This document shows positions 1-9,030 of a DNA stretch of 23,306 nt, one piece after another. The stretch's first letter is position 1. The number at the start of each line of letters is the position of its first letter. The notes beneath the pieces were generated by a model, which did not search any database, was not told where the DNA came from, and worked only from the letters and a program-made list of their open reading frames with translations. This DNA comes from Bifidobacterium breve (GTDB lineage: Bacteria; Actinomycetota; Acidimicrobiia; Acidimicrobiales; Ilumatobacteraceae): NCBI GenBank assembly GCA_945871625.1, contig CAMBWL010000003.1:1-23306 (forward strand). Reading direction: 5' to 3'. The position numbers were made by a program, and so were the translations under genes.

Positions 1-1425
1 GGTCTGAATCATGGGGTCATTGCCCTGACCAAAGTTGATCTAGTAGATGCCGAACTTGCAACCGTTCGTCGCGACGAAATTAAGACAAAACTCTGCGATT
101 CGTTTTTAAGCGGCGCACCGATTATCGGTGTCTCCGTGGTGGCATCGACTGGTCTCGACGAAATTCGTCTCGCGCTTGACTCACTAATCGCAGAATCACA
201 ACGTGGTAGCGGCACGCGAAACAGAAATCGACCACGATTGTGGATCGACCGCTCGTTCTCGGCGCGCGGGGCGGGCACCGTGGTTACCGGCACTTTGATC
301 GATGGTGCGCTAAAACTTGATGACGAGTTGACGATCGTACGCACCCAACAACGCGTGCGTGTGCGCGAAATTCAACAACATGAACAGTCGGCGAACGAAC
401 TTGCGCCAGGTCATCGATGTGCACTGAATCTCGTTGGCGTCAGTCATGACGAAATCTTTCGTGGCGATGCGCTGGTCAACAAAGAGCAATGGTTGCCCAG
501 CACGATGTTTGACGCCTCGTTGACAATCGTGCCGACGCTGCAAAACCGCGTAACTCGACGCGGAAGTTATTCGGTCTACATCGGTTCAGGTGAGTTCGCG
601 GTCAAAATTCGTCTGATCGGCACGCGCGAGTTGCACGCCAACGAAAGCGGCTTAGTACGAATTGCGTTGCAAACTGCGATTCCGATTTTGCCCGGCGATC
701 GTTATATCTTGCGCGAGTCGGGTCGACAACAAACAATCGGCGGCGGCGAGGTGCTCGATATCGCCCCAACTGTGCGAGCGTCAAAGGCGAAGCCTGATCG
801 CTCTGTTGATCGCGTGATCGGCGAGCGCCAATGGATCACCGTAAAGGATCTCGAACTTTTGACAGGCGAAATTCGAGAATCAATAGTGGGCAATTGGCTG
901 ACTACGCCAAAACTTTTAGACGAAAAGCGAAAAGAACTGGCGATGAAACTCGCCAAAAACTCCGAGGGGTTAGAGATTTCGCGACTCAAGCCCCATGAGC
1001 AGGCAGTTCTTGCAACTTTGCCCGATGTCGTTGTCGAAATGGGACGTGCCCGCATCAAAGGTGCTTCGTCGATAACCGAGCACCCGTATGTCGGTTTGTT
1101 CGCCACGGCTGGCATCACCCCGCCAGACACGAAGACGCTCGACAGAAATATTGTTCGGCAAATCGTGCAGCGGGGGTTGTTCATCGACATTGACGGCATC
1201 GTATTTCATGTCAGTGCACTTGAAACCGCACGCCAGGTCGTGCAAAAAATCTTGCAGCAACATCCGCAAGGGTTCACTGTTTCGCAATTCCGTGAAAGTC
1301 TTGGCATCACGCGTAAACACGCCGTGCCGCTGCTCGAGGCACTTGACCGACGGGCGATCACCAAACGATCGGGCGACTTGCGAATCGGTGGTGCAAGGCT
1401 TGATGGCGAGCCATCACAAGCCTAA
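1..1425 (+). CDS. selB: Selenocysteine-specific translation elongation factor SelB (5'-truncated by window edge)
   Basis: SelB is a GTPase that carries selenocysteyl-tRNA(Sec) to the ribosome and recognises the SECIS hairpin so that a UGA is read as selenocysteine. The frame is open from base 1. The first visible residues contain the G4 guanine-specificity motif TKVD (residues 10-13 of the fragment), so the P-loop and switch regions lie upstream, outside the window. A G5-like SVVAST follows, then the EF-Tu-type beta-barrel domains (around WIDRSFSARGAGTVVTGTL and ALNLVGV), then about 200 residues with winged-helix character matching the SECIS-binding C-terminus of the family. 474 residues are visible, plausible for a full protein near 600. 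The gene ends 3 bp before the convergent NfeD-family gene. No tRNA-Sec gene or selenoprotein was found in the window. Confidence 0.93.
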   Translation, partial: GLNHGVIALTKVDLVDAELATVRRDEIKTKLCDSFLSGAPIIGVSVVASTGLDEIRLALDSLIAESQRGSGTRNRNRPRLWIDRSFSARGAGTVVTGTLIDGALKLDDELTIVRTQQRVRVREIQQHEQSANELAPGHRCALNLVGVSHDEIFRGDALVNKEQWLPSTMFDASLTIVPTLQNRVTRRGSYSVYIGSGEFAVKIRLIGTRELHANESGLVRIALQTAIPILPGDRYILRESGRQQTIGGGEVLDIAPTVRASKAKPDRSVDRVIGERQWITVKDLELLTGEIRESIVGNWLTTPKLLDEKRKELAMKLAKNSEGLEISRLKPHEQAVLATLPDVVVEMGRARIKGASSITEHPYVGLFATAGITPPDTKTLDRNIVRQIVQRGLFIDIDGIVFHVSALETARQVVQKILQQHPQGFTVSQFRESLGITRKHAVPLLEALDRRAITKRSGDLRIGGARLDGEPSQA

Positions 1426-1428
1426 GAA

Positions 1429-2790
1429 TTATTCGGCTTTTGGTTTGCGCATCTCGCGATAATCGCGCGCCGCACCTTCAAGTGGTTCAACTTCAAGAGT
1501 GACACCATCAATTGCAGCAACACGTAACTCTTGACCATCTTGAATCGGTGTCGCACGATTCGTGCGTGCTCGCCAGTCAGCATCATGAATGCGAACAATG
1601 CCCAACGGATTAATCGTGCCGACCGCTTTTCCGGTGCTGCCGATCATCCACTCGCGACCAATCGTGGGAGTAGCAAATCGCGTTCGCACCATCGACGGCA
1701 TGCCAACGACGAACGCCAATGAAATTGTGATCATAGAGCTGATGAATGTCAGCCATGACAATCTGATTTCGCCTCCGTCACTGTCGCGAAAGAGAGTCAG
1801 GCTCGAAATTGCCAAGAGTGCCAAACCGAGACCCGTGAAAAATCTTGGTATCCCGACTTGCACATCGATCGACATAATCAACATTGCGAGGATCATCAAC
1901 GCCAGACTTGCCCCACGAATCGGCAAAGTAGCCAGACCGTGACCACCGAGCAATATGCAGATTGCGCCGACAACTCCTGCAATGCCGATTCCGGCGGTGA
2001 AAAACTCGAAAATTATTAGAGCGAGACCGATAACAAAAAACAAATATGCGATTGGTGGGCTGGCTGCGGTATGCAACAGTTGCTCGAAGAATCCAAGTTT
2101 GAAAAATCGCGTCGTGGCCGCTTCGCGTACCAACTCGTCACCTGATTCAGATTTGACATCTACAACGGTTTGCAAAACCCTGCCTTTGATCGAGAGTCCG
2201 TTCATCGCTAGCAACATGTTGCGCAATACGGGCACACCTTCGTCGTCGGTTGTCAATTTGAGTGCACCACGATTCTTGGCTTCTTTTGAGTTGAGAGTCG
2301 AGACTCGCAGTGTCGCTGATGCATCACCAAAACTCACTTCACCGGCGCTTGTCGTCAAAAGTTTTCCGGTTTTGCCGATTCGTGTGCCGTCAGCCATCGC
2401 CGAAACATCGGCAACTGCCAACAACTGTGCCGCACTGCCATAGGCCCGAGCTGTCGTCGGCCCCACCCAAACCGCAATAGGAATCTTCGACCCAATAATT
2501 TTGTTGAACAATGCTTCCATGCGCGTCGTCGATATAACGCCACCCAAAGAATTGACCTGCAGAATAATCGCCTGCGAACTTGACGATTCGGCTCGATCAA
2601 TTGCCTGCTCGATTTCGTTCGCAACTATCTCGTCGATAAGTCCGCTCACTTCAACGACGTCAACTGGCGCCAGATCGTTGGTGCCGCCTTCGGCGTTCAC
2701 AGTTGTTGACGCAGCAAAAGTCATTGCTAACGCCGAACCGAGCATCGCAAACAACATTGTTTTCCGCAATTTCTTAACTGAGTTTTGCAA
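1429..2790 (-). CDS. NfeD-family membrane protein with ClpP-like (S49/S14-type) domain
   Basis: The protein has 453 residues. It begins with a basic stretch and hydrophobic segment ending in VNA-EGG (about residues 1-33, a likely signal peptide). A ClpP/SppA-like fold follows (about 44-230), with NSLGGVISTT matching the oxyanion-type GG motif and YGSAAQ carrying the candidate nucleophile Ser119. Several transmembrane segments (about 240-380) and a C-terminal NfeD OB-fold region (about 385-445, ending in the TLEVEPLEG type motif) complete the protein. Long NfeD proteins are membrane-bound serine proteases linked to membrane quality control, often paired with a stomatin/flotillin; no such partner is adjacent here. 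I could not assign the catalytic lysine with confidence, so activity is uncertain. The TTG start is chosen because GGAG lies 6 nt before it (2797-2800) and it gives a complete signal peptide. The gene is divergent from the receiver gene, with an overlapping -10. Confidence 0.85.
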   Translation of the reverse strand: MQNSVKKLRKTMLFAMLGSALAMTFAASTTVNAEGGTNDLAPVDVVEVSGLIDEIVANEIEQAIDRAESSSSQAIILQVNSLGGVISTTRMEALFNKIIGSKIPIAVWVGPTTARAYGSAAQLLAVADVSAMADGTRIGKTGKLLTTSAGEVSFGDASATLRVSTLNSKEAKNRGALKLTTDDEGVPVLRNMLLAMNGLSIKGRVLQTVVDVKSESGDELVREAATTRFFKLGFFEQLLHTAASPPIAYLFFVIGLALIIFEFFTAGIGIAGVVGAICILLGGHGLATLPIRGASLALMILAMLIMSIDVQVGIPRFFTGLGLALLAISSLTLFRDSDGGEIRLSWLTFISSMITISLAFVVGMPSMVRTRFATPTIGREWMIGSTGKAVGTINPLGIVRIHDADWRARTNRATPIQDGQELRVAAIDGVTLEVEPLEGAARDYREMRKPKAE

Positions 2791-2822
2791 TTCGCTCTCC
2801 AGATGTTTGTGCGCTGGCGTTT

Positions 2823-2832
2823 ACGCTAACAT
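2823..2832. promoter_or_regulatory. Overlapping divergent -10 elements between the NfeD-family and receiver genes
   Basis: The plus strand carries TAACAT at 2827-2832, ending 6 nt before the GTG at 2839. The minus strand carries TAGCGT at 2823-2828, about 32 nt upstream of the NfeD TTG start, which has its own GGAG. The two hexamers share bases 2827-2828, so both genes probably fire from one bidirectional promoter. No convincing -35 was found. Confidence 0.4.
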
Positions 2833-2838
2833 TTGCGC

Positions 2839-3237
2839 GTGCATATTTTGTTGGCAACTGATGCTCAATGGGTTTTTGATGAAGTGCATGCGGCCCTTGG
2901 CACACCTGAAACTTCGTTCGTCGTTTGCAGCGATGGTCGTGATGTGTCACGTGCCATAAAGCAACGCACACCTGATCTCGCTGTTTTAGATTTGCAATGC
3001 GGATCAATGGGCGCGATGGCAGTCACAATGGATCTGCGCCTAGATCACAGCGACGGTCGCGCGCCAATGGTGCCCGTTCTGATGTTGCTCGATCGGGTCG
3101 CCGATGTTCATTTGGCCAGGCGCAGCGGCGCGCAGGGTTGGTTGATCAAGCCACTTGATTCGTTGCGGCTTCGACGCGCGGCGGATGCCGTGGTGGCTGG
3201 CAATCAGTGGCACGAAGGCGTGCCGGTCGAAGTCTAA
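2839..3237 (+). CDS. Stand-alone response-regulator receiver domain protein
   Basis: The protein has 132 residues and is a single CheY-like receiver with no output domain. The predicted phosphoacceptor is Asp51 in DLAVLDLQ, and the conserved lysine is Lys104 in GWLIKPLD. The site is atypical: the usual pair of acidic residues after beta-1 is reduced to ATD (Asp8), and the conserved Thr/Ser after beta-4 is replaced by Asp85 (LMLLDRV). It may be a phosphorelay intermediate or a degenerate protein-protein switch. No histidine kinase is adjacent. The start is taken at GTG 2839 because TAACAT sits 6 nt upstream, as in leaderless transcripts. An in-frame TTG at 2833 would add two residues but directly abuts that hexamer. 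The gene ends 3 bp before the convergent asd. Confidence 0.8.
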   Translation: MHILLATDAQWVFDEVHAALGTPETSFVVCSDGRDVSRAIKQRTPDLAVLDLQCGSMGAMAVTMDLRLDHSDGRAPMVPVLMLLDRVADVHLARRSGAQGWLIKPLDSLRLRRAADAVVAGNQWHEGVPVEV

Positions 3238-3240
3238 AAA

Positions 3241-5146
<1,906 letters not shown>

Positions 5147-5158
5147 ATTTATTCAAAC

Positions 5159-6421
5159 CTACTTGCGTATTGGTAGTGGCGCCGAATAATCTTCTCCGCT
5201 GTCGAGATCAAACGCTGTGTGCAGTGAACGCACAGCTTTTTCGAGCATCGGCGCCGCTACAACGACCGAAATTCGAATCGTGCTCGTTGAAATCATCTCG
5301 ATATTGACTTTGTTGTCGGCCAGAACCCTAAACATCTTTGCGGCGATGCCCGGGCTCGACTTCATGCCTGCACCGACGAGTGAAATTTTGGCGATGTTCG
5401 TGTCTTGCGTAACGCCTGTCGCACCTACTTGCTTGGCAATTCTTGCGACAATTGGTTCGGCGATTGCGACGTCCGTTTTTGGCAAGGTAAATGAAATGTC
5501 GGTTGTTCCCGCCGTCGAAGTGTTCTGCACGATCATGTCGACGTTGACATTGGCTGCGGCGAGTGGCTCGAACAATGCAGCCGAGACGCCAGGTTGGTCG
5601 GGCACGCCCAACACGGTAATTTTTGCGTCGCTGGCATCATGAACCACTCCCGAGATGATTGGTTCTTCCATATTGTTTTCTCCTTTTCGTTCTTCACTTG
5701 TGATCCACGTGCCTTGCTCCCAAGTGAAACTTGAGCGCACATGAATCGGGACATTGTGATTGCGAGCAAATTCGACACTGCGCAACGCCAAAACTTTGCT
5801 GCCGGCACCTGCCATCTCGAGCATCTCGTCGAACTCGAGGTGTTTTAACTTACGAGCCTGAGGCACGATGCGCGGATCTGCGGTGAACACGCCGGTCACA
5901 TCCGTATAAATTTCGCAGGCATCGGCTTTCAATGCTGCGGCGAGCGCAACCGCCGTAGTGTCGCTGCCACCACGACCAAGTGTCGTAATTTCTTTTGCCG
6001 TGCTGACGCCTTGAAAGCCTGCGACGACGGCAACCTTGCCCTCGCCGATTGCCTCGCGAACACGGTCACCTTTGATCTCAAGAATCTTTGCTCGGCCATG
6101 CACCGTGTCGGTGATGATGCCAACTTGACTGCCGGTGAAACTCATCGCTTCGACGCCCATGTCTTGAAGAGCCATACACAACAGAGACATGCTGATGCGT
6201 TCTCCGGTTGTGAGCAACATGTCCATTTCACGACCCGTTGTTGCTGAAGACACTTGGCGGGCAAGATCCATCAGGTTGTCCGTGGCTTTACCCATTGCTG
6301 AAACAACGATCACGAGATCATTGCCTTGCGCTTTTGTGGCGGCAATATGGCGGGCGACATTGCGCATGCGCTCGGGGTCGGCAACCGATGTGCCACCATA
6401 TTTTTGAACGATCAACGCCAC
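5159..6421 (-). CDS. lysC: Aspartate kinase (alpha subunit, with nested beta start)
   Basis: This is the first committed step of aspartate-family amino-acid synthesis: ATP plus L-aspartate gives 4-phospho-aspartate. The 420 residues begin MALIVQKYGGTSV, with the KYGGTS nucleotide-binding motif. TTGERISM follows near residue 75, then GRGGSDTTAVALA and YTDVTGVFTADPR, all hallmarks of aspartokinase. The C-terminal 170 residues are two ACT domains (from ITVLGVPDQPG and from ISLVGAGMKSSPG) that normally bind lysine and/or threonine. GTG 6421 is preferred because it gives the family's usual N-terminus and has TAGCGT 8 nt upstream; an in-frame TTG at 6430 overlaps that hexamer. An internal ATG at 5671 with a strong Shine-Dalgarno indicates separate beta-subunit synthesis, as in Corynebacterium and Bacillus. 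Confidence 0.97.
   Translation of the reverse strand: MALIVQKYGGTSVADPERMRNVARHIAATKAQGNDLVIVVSAMGKATDNLMDLARQVSSATTGREMDMLLTTGERISMSLLCMALQDMGVEAMSFTGSQVGIITDTVHGRAKILEIKGDRVREAIGEGKVAVVAGFQGVSTAKEITTLGRGGSDTTAVALAAALKADACEIYTDVTGVFTADPRIVPQARKLKHLEFDEMLEMAGAGSKVLALRSVEFARNHNVPIHVRSSFTWEQGTWITSEERKGENNMEEPIISGVVHDASDAKITVLGVPDQPGVSAALFEPLAAANVNVDMIVQNTSTAGTTDISFTLPKTDVAIAEPIVARIAKQVGATGVTQDTNIAKISLVGAGMKSSPGIAAKMFRVLADNKVNIEMISTSTIRISVVVAAPMLEKAVRSLHTAFDLDSGEDYSAPLPIRK
5669..5685 (-). promoter_or_regulatory. Internal ribosome binding site and ATG for the aspartokinase beta subunit (nested in lysC)
   Basis: On the minus strand AAGGAG (5680-5685) is followed by 8 nt and an in-frame ATG (5669-5671). 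The encoded product, MEEPIISGVV..., would run to the lysC stop and have 170 residues made up of the two ACT domains. The position and first residues match the known lysC beta start of Corynebacterium. This is the clearest Shine-Dalgarno in the window, although it lies inside a gene. Confidence 0.8.
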
Positions 6422-6429
6422 GGCATTCA

Positions 6430-6435
6430 ACGCTA
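6430..6435 (-). promoter_or_regulatory. Candidate -10 element for lysC
   Basis: TAGCGT on the minus strand is followed by 8 nt and the GTG start of lysC, consistent with a leaderless or near-leaderless message. No -35 can be assigned. Confidence 0.35.
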
Positions 6436-6458
6436 TCGCTGATGGTGTTGTCGACCTG

Positions 6459-6464
6459 TAGCAT
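6459..6464 (+). promoter_or_regulatory. Candidate -10 element for the cyclophilin gene
   Basis: TAGCAT lies 9 nt before the ATG at 6474, and no Shine-Dalgarno is present between them. It is the plus-strand half of the divergent lysC/cyclophilin control region. Confidence 0.3.
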
Positions 6465-6473
6465 TTTCACCTC

Positions 6474-7304
6474 ATGGGCACAGATAAACGAAATCGTCAA
6501 AAAGAAAATCGTCGAGCGCGCCAGGGCGAACTCGAAAAACAGATTCAGCGACAAAAAGTAGTTCGCCGTGGCGTTCGCATCGCGGTGCTTGTTGGCGTCG
6601 TAGTGATAATTGTTGCCGCCATCAATCTGTGGCCTGATGGCGATGACATTCAGACACAAGAAACAACCGAAACTTCGATCACTGAAACACTTGAAACGAC
6701 ACCTGCTCCGGCACCTGCAGGACCATTTGAATATGGTCAAGGAGAGTGCGCGCCGGCCGATGGATCAGGCGAGCAGATTCAAAAATTCACCGTTCCGCCG
6801 AAACTTTGCATCGACCTAGCCAAGACGTATACGGCACTTGTCTCGACCAACAAAGGCGACTTAACAATCGTGCTCGACCCGACTAAAGCGCCTGGTACGG
6901 TCAACAACTTTGTCAACCTGGCGCGGTCAAAATATTTTGATGGCACAGTTTGTCATCGGGCGATACCAAGTTTTGTTGTGCAATGCGGTGACCCAACTGC
7001 CACAGGTTCTGGCGGGCCGGGCTATTCGATCGCCGATGAACTTCCGGCAGCGGGCGAATACAAACTTGGCTCACTGGCGATGGCCAATTCGGGGCCAAAC
7101 ACAAACGGCAGCCAGTTCTTTATTATTTCGGGTGAACAGGGCATGACGCTTCAGCCGAACTATTCGTTATTCGGACAAGTCACACAAGGCCTCGACACGA
7201 CATTGTCGTCGCTTGATAAAGCAGGCAACAGCGACCCCGCATCAAACGGTGTGCCACCAAATGAAGAACTACGTATCGTGAAAGTAACTATCAGCGAAAG
7301 CTAA
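6474..7304 (+). CDS. Membrane-anchored cyclophilin-type peptidyl-prolyl cis-trans isomerase
   Basis: The protein has 276 residues. A highly basic N-terminal region (about 1-33, coiled-coil-like, RNRQKENRRARQGELEKQ) precedes one transmembrane helix (about 34-53). A Thr/Glu/Pro-rich linker and a cyclophilin domain (about 118-275) follow, so the catalytic domain should lie outside the membrane. The active-site signature CHRAIPSFVVQCGD supplies Arg, Phe and Gln in the R-x4-F-x2-Q spacing, and GSQFFI and YSLFGQV follow as in cyclophilins. Cysteines in the pre-domain (GQGEC and KLC) could form a disulfide outside the cell. It speeds proline isomerisation in exported proteins. The gene is divergent from lysC and convergent with the phosphatase gene, with a 6 bp gap. 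Confidence 0.92.
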   Translation: MGTDKRNRQKENRRARQGELEKQIQRQKVVRRGVRIAVLVGVVVIIVAAINLWPDGDDIQTQETTETSITETLETTPAPAPAGPFEYGQGECAPADGSGEQIQKFTVPPKLCIDLAKTYTALVSTNKGDLTIVLDPTKAPGTVNNFVNLARSKYFDGTVCHRAIPSFVVQCGDPTATGSGGPGYSIADELPAAGEYKLGSLAMANSGPNTNGSQFFIISGEQGMTLQPNYSLFGQVTQGLDTTLSSLDKAGNSDPASNGVPPNEELRIVKVTISES

Positions 7305-7306
7305 TA

Positions 7307-7323
7307 GTTGCTAAACCAGCAAC
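7307..7323. terminator. Short inverted repeat at a convergent gene junction (weak terminator candidate)
   Basis: GTTGCT and AGCAAC form a 6 bp stem with a 5 nt loop (AAACC), straddling the stop codon of the phosphatase gene just past the cyclophilin stop. There is no T-tract on either side, so termination function is doubtful. Confidence 0.2.
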
Positions 7324-8087
7324 TCTGCACGAAGTGCAGTGGAAGTCTTCTCATCAACGCCAATTTCTCGCAGATAGTTCTGCACCGAGCCGTGCTTTGT
7401 GTTCAGGTCAGAAAGAATCACTGCCATTGCACGCGGGTCTGAAGCAGCAAACCGCGCCGGCATATTTGCATAAGCATTTGCCAACTCAGGTTGGTTGACT
7501 TCTGCCCATTTGATTAGACGCGCGTGACCTTCGGCAGTTTTGCCGTAGTCGGCGCTGATAATTTCTGCAGGCACGCCGAGAATCGACAAAATAAACGCGG
7601 CGAGTACACCCGTGCGGTCTTTGCCGGCTGCACAGTGAAAAACTGCGGGCAAAACATCTTGTTCGGCGATCAATTTAATCGCATCGGCAAATTTCTTTGA
7701 GGCGTGTTCGAGCATCTCACGATATGCCCAAACCAAAAACTCAACGACATCTTCAATTTCAGGTGTGTCGCCGTCGTTCCAGGTCGCATCAATTATTGGT
7801 AAATGATGAAAGTTGACCGGAAACTGTTTTACCGGGAATGTGCCGCGAGTCTTAACCTCGTTTGGTGTGCGCAAGTCGATGACGGTTCGCACCCCGAGGT
7901 CGATCACCGTCTGCGCATCTTCGGTCGTCAGTCGGTATAGGCCATCTGCGCGAAAAAGTGTGCGCCACTTTGTGGTTTTGCCATCAATCGTTGGGTATCC
8001 ACCCAGGTCACGAAAATTGTGCACCGCCTCAAGGCTGATCAATCGTTGTGGATCGTCAATTAGTGCGCTGATTTGCCCAGTGTTCAC
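7311..8087 (-). CDS. Tyrosine/serine protein phosphatase, PtpB-like (Y_phosphatase3 family)
   Basis: The protein has 258 residues. The P-loop HCAAGKDRTG (151-160) gives the C-x5-R signature with nucleophile Cys152 and Arg158. The N-terminal NFRDLGGYPT (24-33) and VIDLRTPNEV (69-78) are typical of the family that includes mycobacterial PtpB, which acts on phosphotyrosine and, in some members, phosphoinositides. No signal peptide or membrane segment is seen. The actual substrate cannot be inferred, and no kinase gene is adjacent. GTG at 8087 is supported by TAATCT 7 nt upstream. The gene is divergent from the 3-hydroxybutyryl-CoA dehydrogenase gene and convergent with the cyclophilin gene. Confidence 0.9.
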   Translation of the reverse strand: MNTGQISALIDDPQRLISLEAVHNFRDLGGYPTIDGKTTKWRTLFRADGLYRLTTEDAQTVIDLGVRTVIDLRTPNEVKTRGTFPVKQFPVNFHHLPIIDATWNDGDTPEIEDVVEFLVWAYREMLEHASKKFADAIKLIAEQDVLPAVFHCAAGKDRTGVLAAFILSILGVPAEIISADYGKTAEGHARLIKWAEVNQPELANAYANMPARFAASDPRAMAVILSDLNTKHGSVQNYLREIGVDEKTSTALRAELLV

Positions 8088-8094
8088 GGTAAGC

Positions 8095-8100
8095 AGATTA
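8095..8100 (-). promoter_or_regulatory. Candidate -10 element for the phosphatase gene
   Basis: TAATCT on the minus strand is followed by 7 nt and the GTG start, the spacing expected if transcription begins at the start codon itself. No matching -35 was found. Confidence 0.45.
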
Positions 8101-8140
8101 TCGGCGCAGAGTGAACTAAAGATGATCGATCAGCCACGGT

Positions 8141-8169
8141 TTGGCAAACTATCTCGTCGCAACTAAAGT
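8141..8169 (+). promoter_or_regulatory. Sigma-70-type promoter for 3-hydroxybutyryl-CoA dehydrogenase (leaderless)
   Basis: TTGGCA (8141-8146) and TAAAGT (8164-8169) are separated by 17 bp. The GTG start at 8177 follows the -10 by 7 nt, so the mRNA probably starts at or next to the start codon. The first T-T-G of the -35 is in frame and can be mistaken for a start codon. Confidence 0.6.
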
Positions 8170-8176
8170 CGCTCGG

Positions 8177-9019
8177 GTGAAACTCGTCGGCGTAATCGGT
8201 TCAGGCATCATGGGTTCGGGTATTGCCGAGGTCGTCGCCAAGTCGGGCATCGACGTCGTGATTCGTTCACGCAGCCAAGAAACTGCAGATGCGACAAAGA
8301 CGGCAATTGAGAACAGTCTTAAAAAGCAGGTTGCCAAGTCAAAAATCACGCAAGATCAGCAAGAGGCGGCGATGGCACATATTTGTGTCACGAGCAAACT
8401 TGAAGACCTGGCGAACTGTGACTTGATCATCGAATCGGTGGCTGAAGATCTTGCGACCAAGAAAGAACTGTTCACGGCGCTTGACAAAGTCGTCAAGCCA
8501 ACTTGTATCTTGTCGACCAACACGAGCACATTGCCAGTTATTGAAATGGCCAAGTCAACGAATCGCCCCGACAAGGTTTGTGGCATTCACTTTTTTAATC
8601 CGGCAGTGTTGATGCCGCTGGTCGAGGTGATTCGACCGGTTACGGCAAGCGATGAAACGATCGCTCAAGCCAACGATTTTGTCAAAGCCTGCGCCAAAGA
8701 CGCGGTGCAAGTCGTTGATCGTGCGGGCTTCATCGTCAATGCATTGCTGTTTCCATATCTGAACAACGCAATTGCAATGCTTGAAGCTGGCACCGCAACT
8801 ATGGAAGACATAGATGTGGCAATGAAGGGTGGTTGCAACTTTCCAATGGGTCCATTTGCTTTGCTCGACCTTGTCGGGCTGGATACCTCCGTGGCGATCC
8901 TCAACGCGCTTCACTCTGAATTCGAATCTGCCAATCTCGAACCGCGACCGACGCTCAAGCAACTGGTCAGCCAGGGCAAACTTGGGCGAAAAACTAAACA
9001 GGGTTTCTACAGCTACTAG
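8177..9019 (+). CDS. 3-hydroxybutyryl-CoA dehydrogenase (NAD(P)-dependent, short FadB2/Hbd type)
   Basis: It interconverts (S)-3-hydroxybutyryl-CoA and acetoacetyl-CoA in beta-oxidation or C4 metabolism. The 280 residues start MKLVGVIGSGIMGSG, carrying the dinucleotide-binding GxGxxG within the first 15 residues. STNTSTLPV and HFFNPAVLMPLVEVIRP contain the catalytic histidine region. The C-terminal helical domain has GFIVNALLFPYLNNAI and ends KLGRKTKQGFYSY, typical of the single-domain enzymes of about 280-290 residues. I chose GTG 8177 over an in-frame TTG at 8141 because it gives the family N-terminus and because 8141 forms a -35 element. It is followed at 11 bp by aat and then meaA on the same strand; the pairing with meaA suggests C4/C5 acyl-CoA metabolism. 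Confidence 0.93.
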   Translation: MKLVGVIGSGIMGSGIAEVVAKSGIDVVIRSRSQETADATKTAIENSLKKQVAKSKITQDQQEAAMAHICVTSKLEDLANCDLIIESVAEDLATKKELFTALDKVVKPTCILSTNTSTLPVIEMAKSTNRPDKVCGIHFFNPAVLMPLVEVIRPVTASDETIAQANDFVKACAKDAVQVVDRAGFIVNALLFPYLNNAIAMLEAGTATMEDIDVAMKGGCNFPMGPFALLDLVGLDTSVAILNALHSEFESANLEPRPTLKQLVSQGKLGRKTKQGFYSY

Positions 9020-9022
9020 TTT
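9017..9022 (+). promoter_or_regulatory. Possible -10 element for aat
   Basis: TAGTTT overlaps the stop codon of the upstream dehydrogenase gene and is followed by 8 nt and the aat ATG. It could let aat be transcribed separately from its upstream neighbour. Confidence 0.3.
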
Positions 9023-9030
9023 CAAACTAA

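Noticed and set aside
8141..8176. TTG start for 3-hydroxybutyryl-CoA dehydrogenase
   Set aside because: The TTG is part of a TTGGCA -35 element with a 17 bp spacer to TAAAGT, and the added 12 residues precede the family's usual N-terminus.
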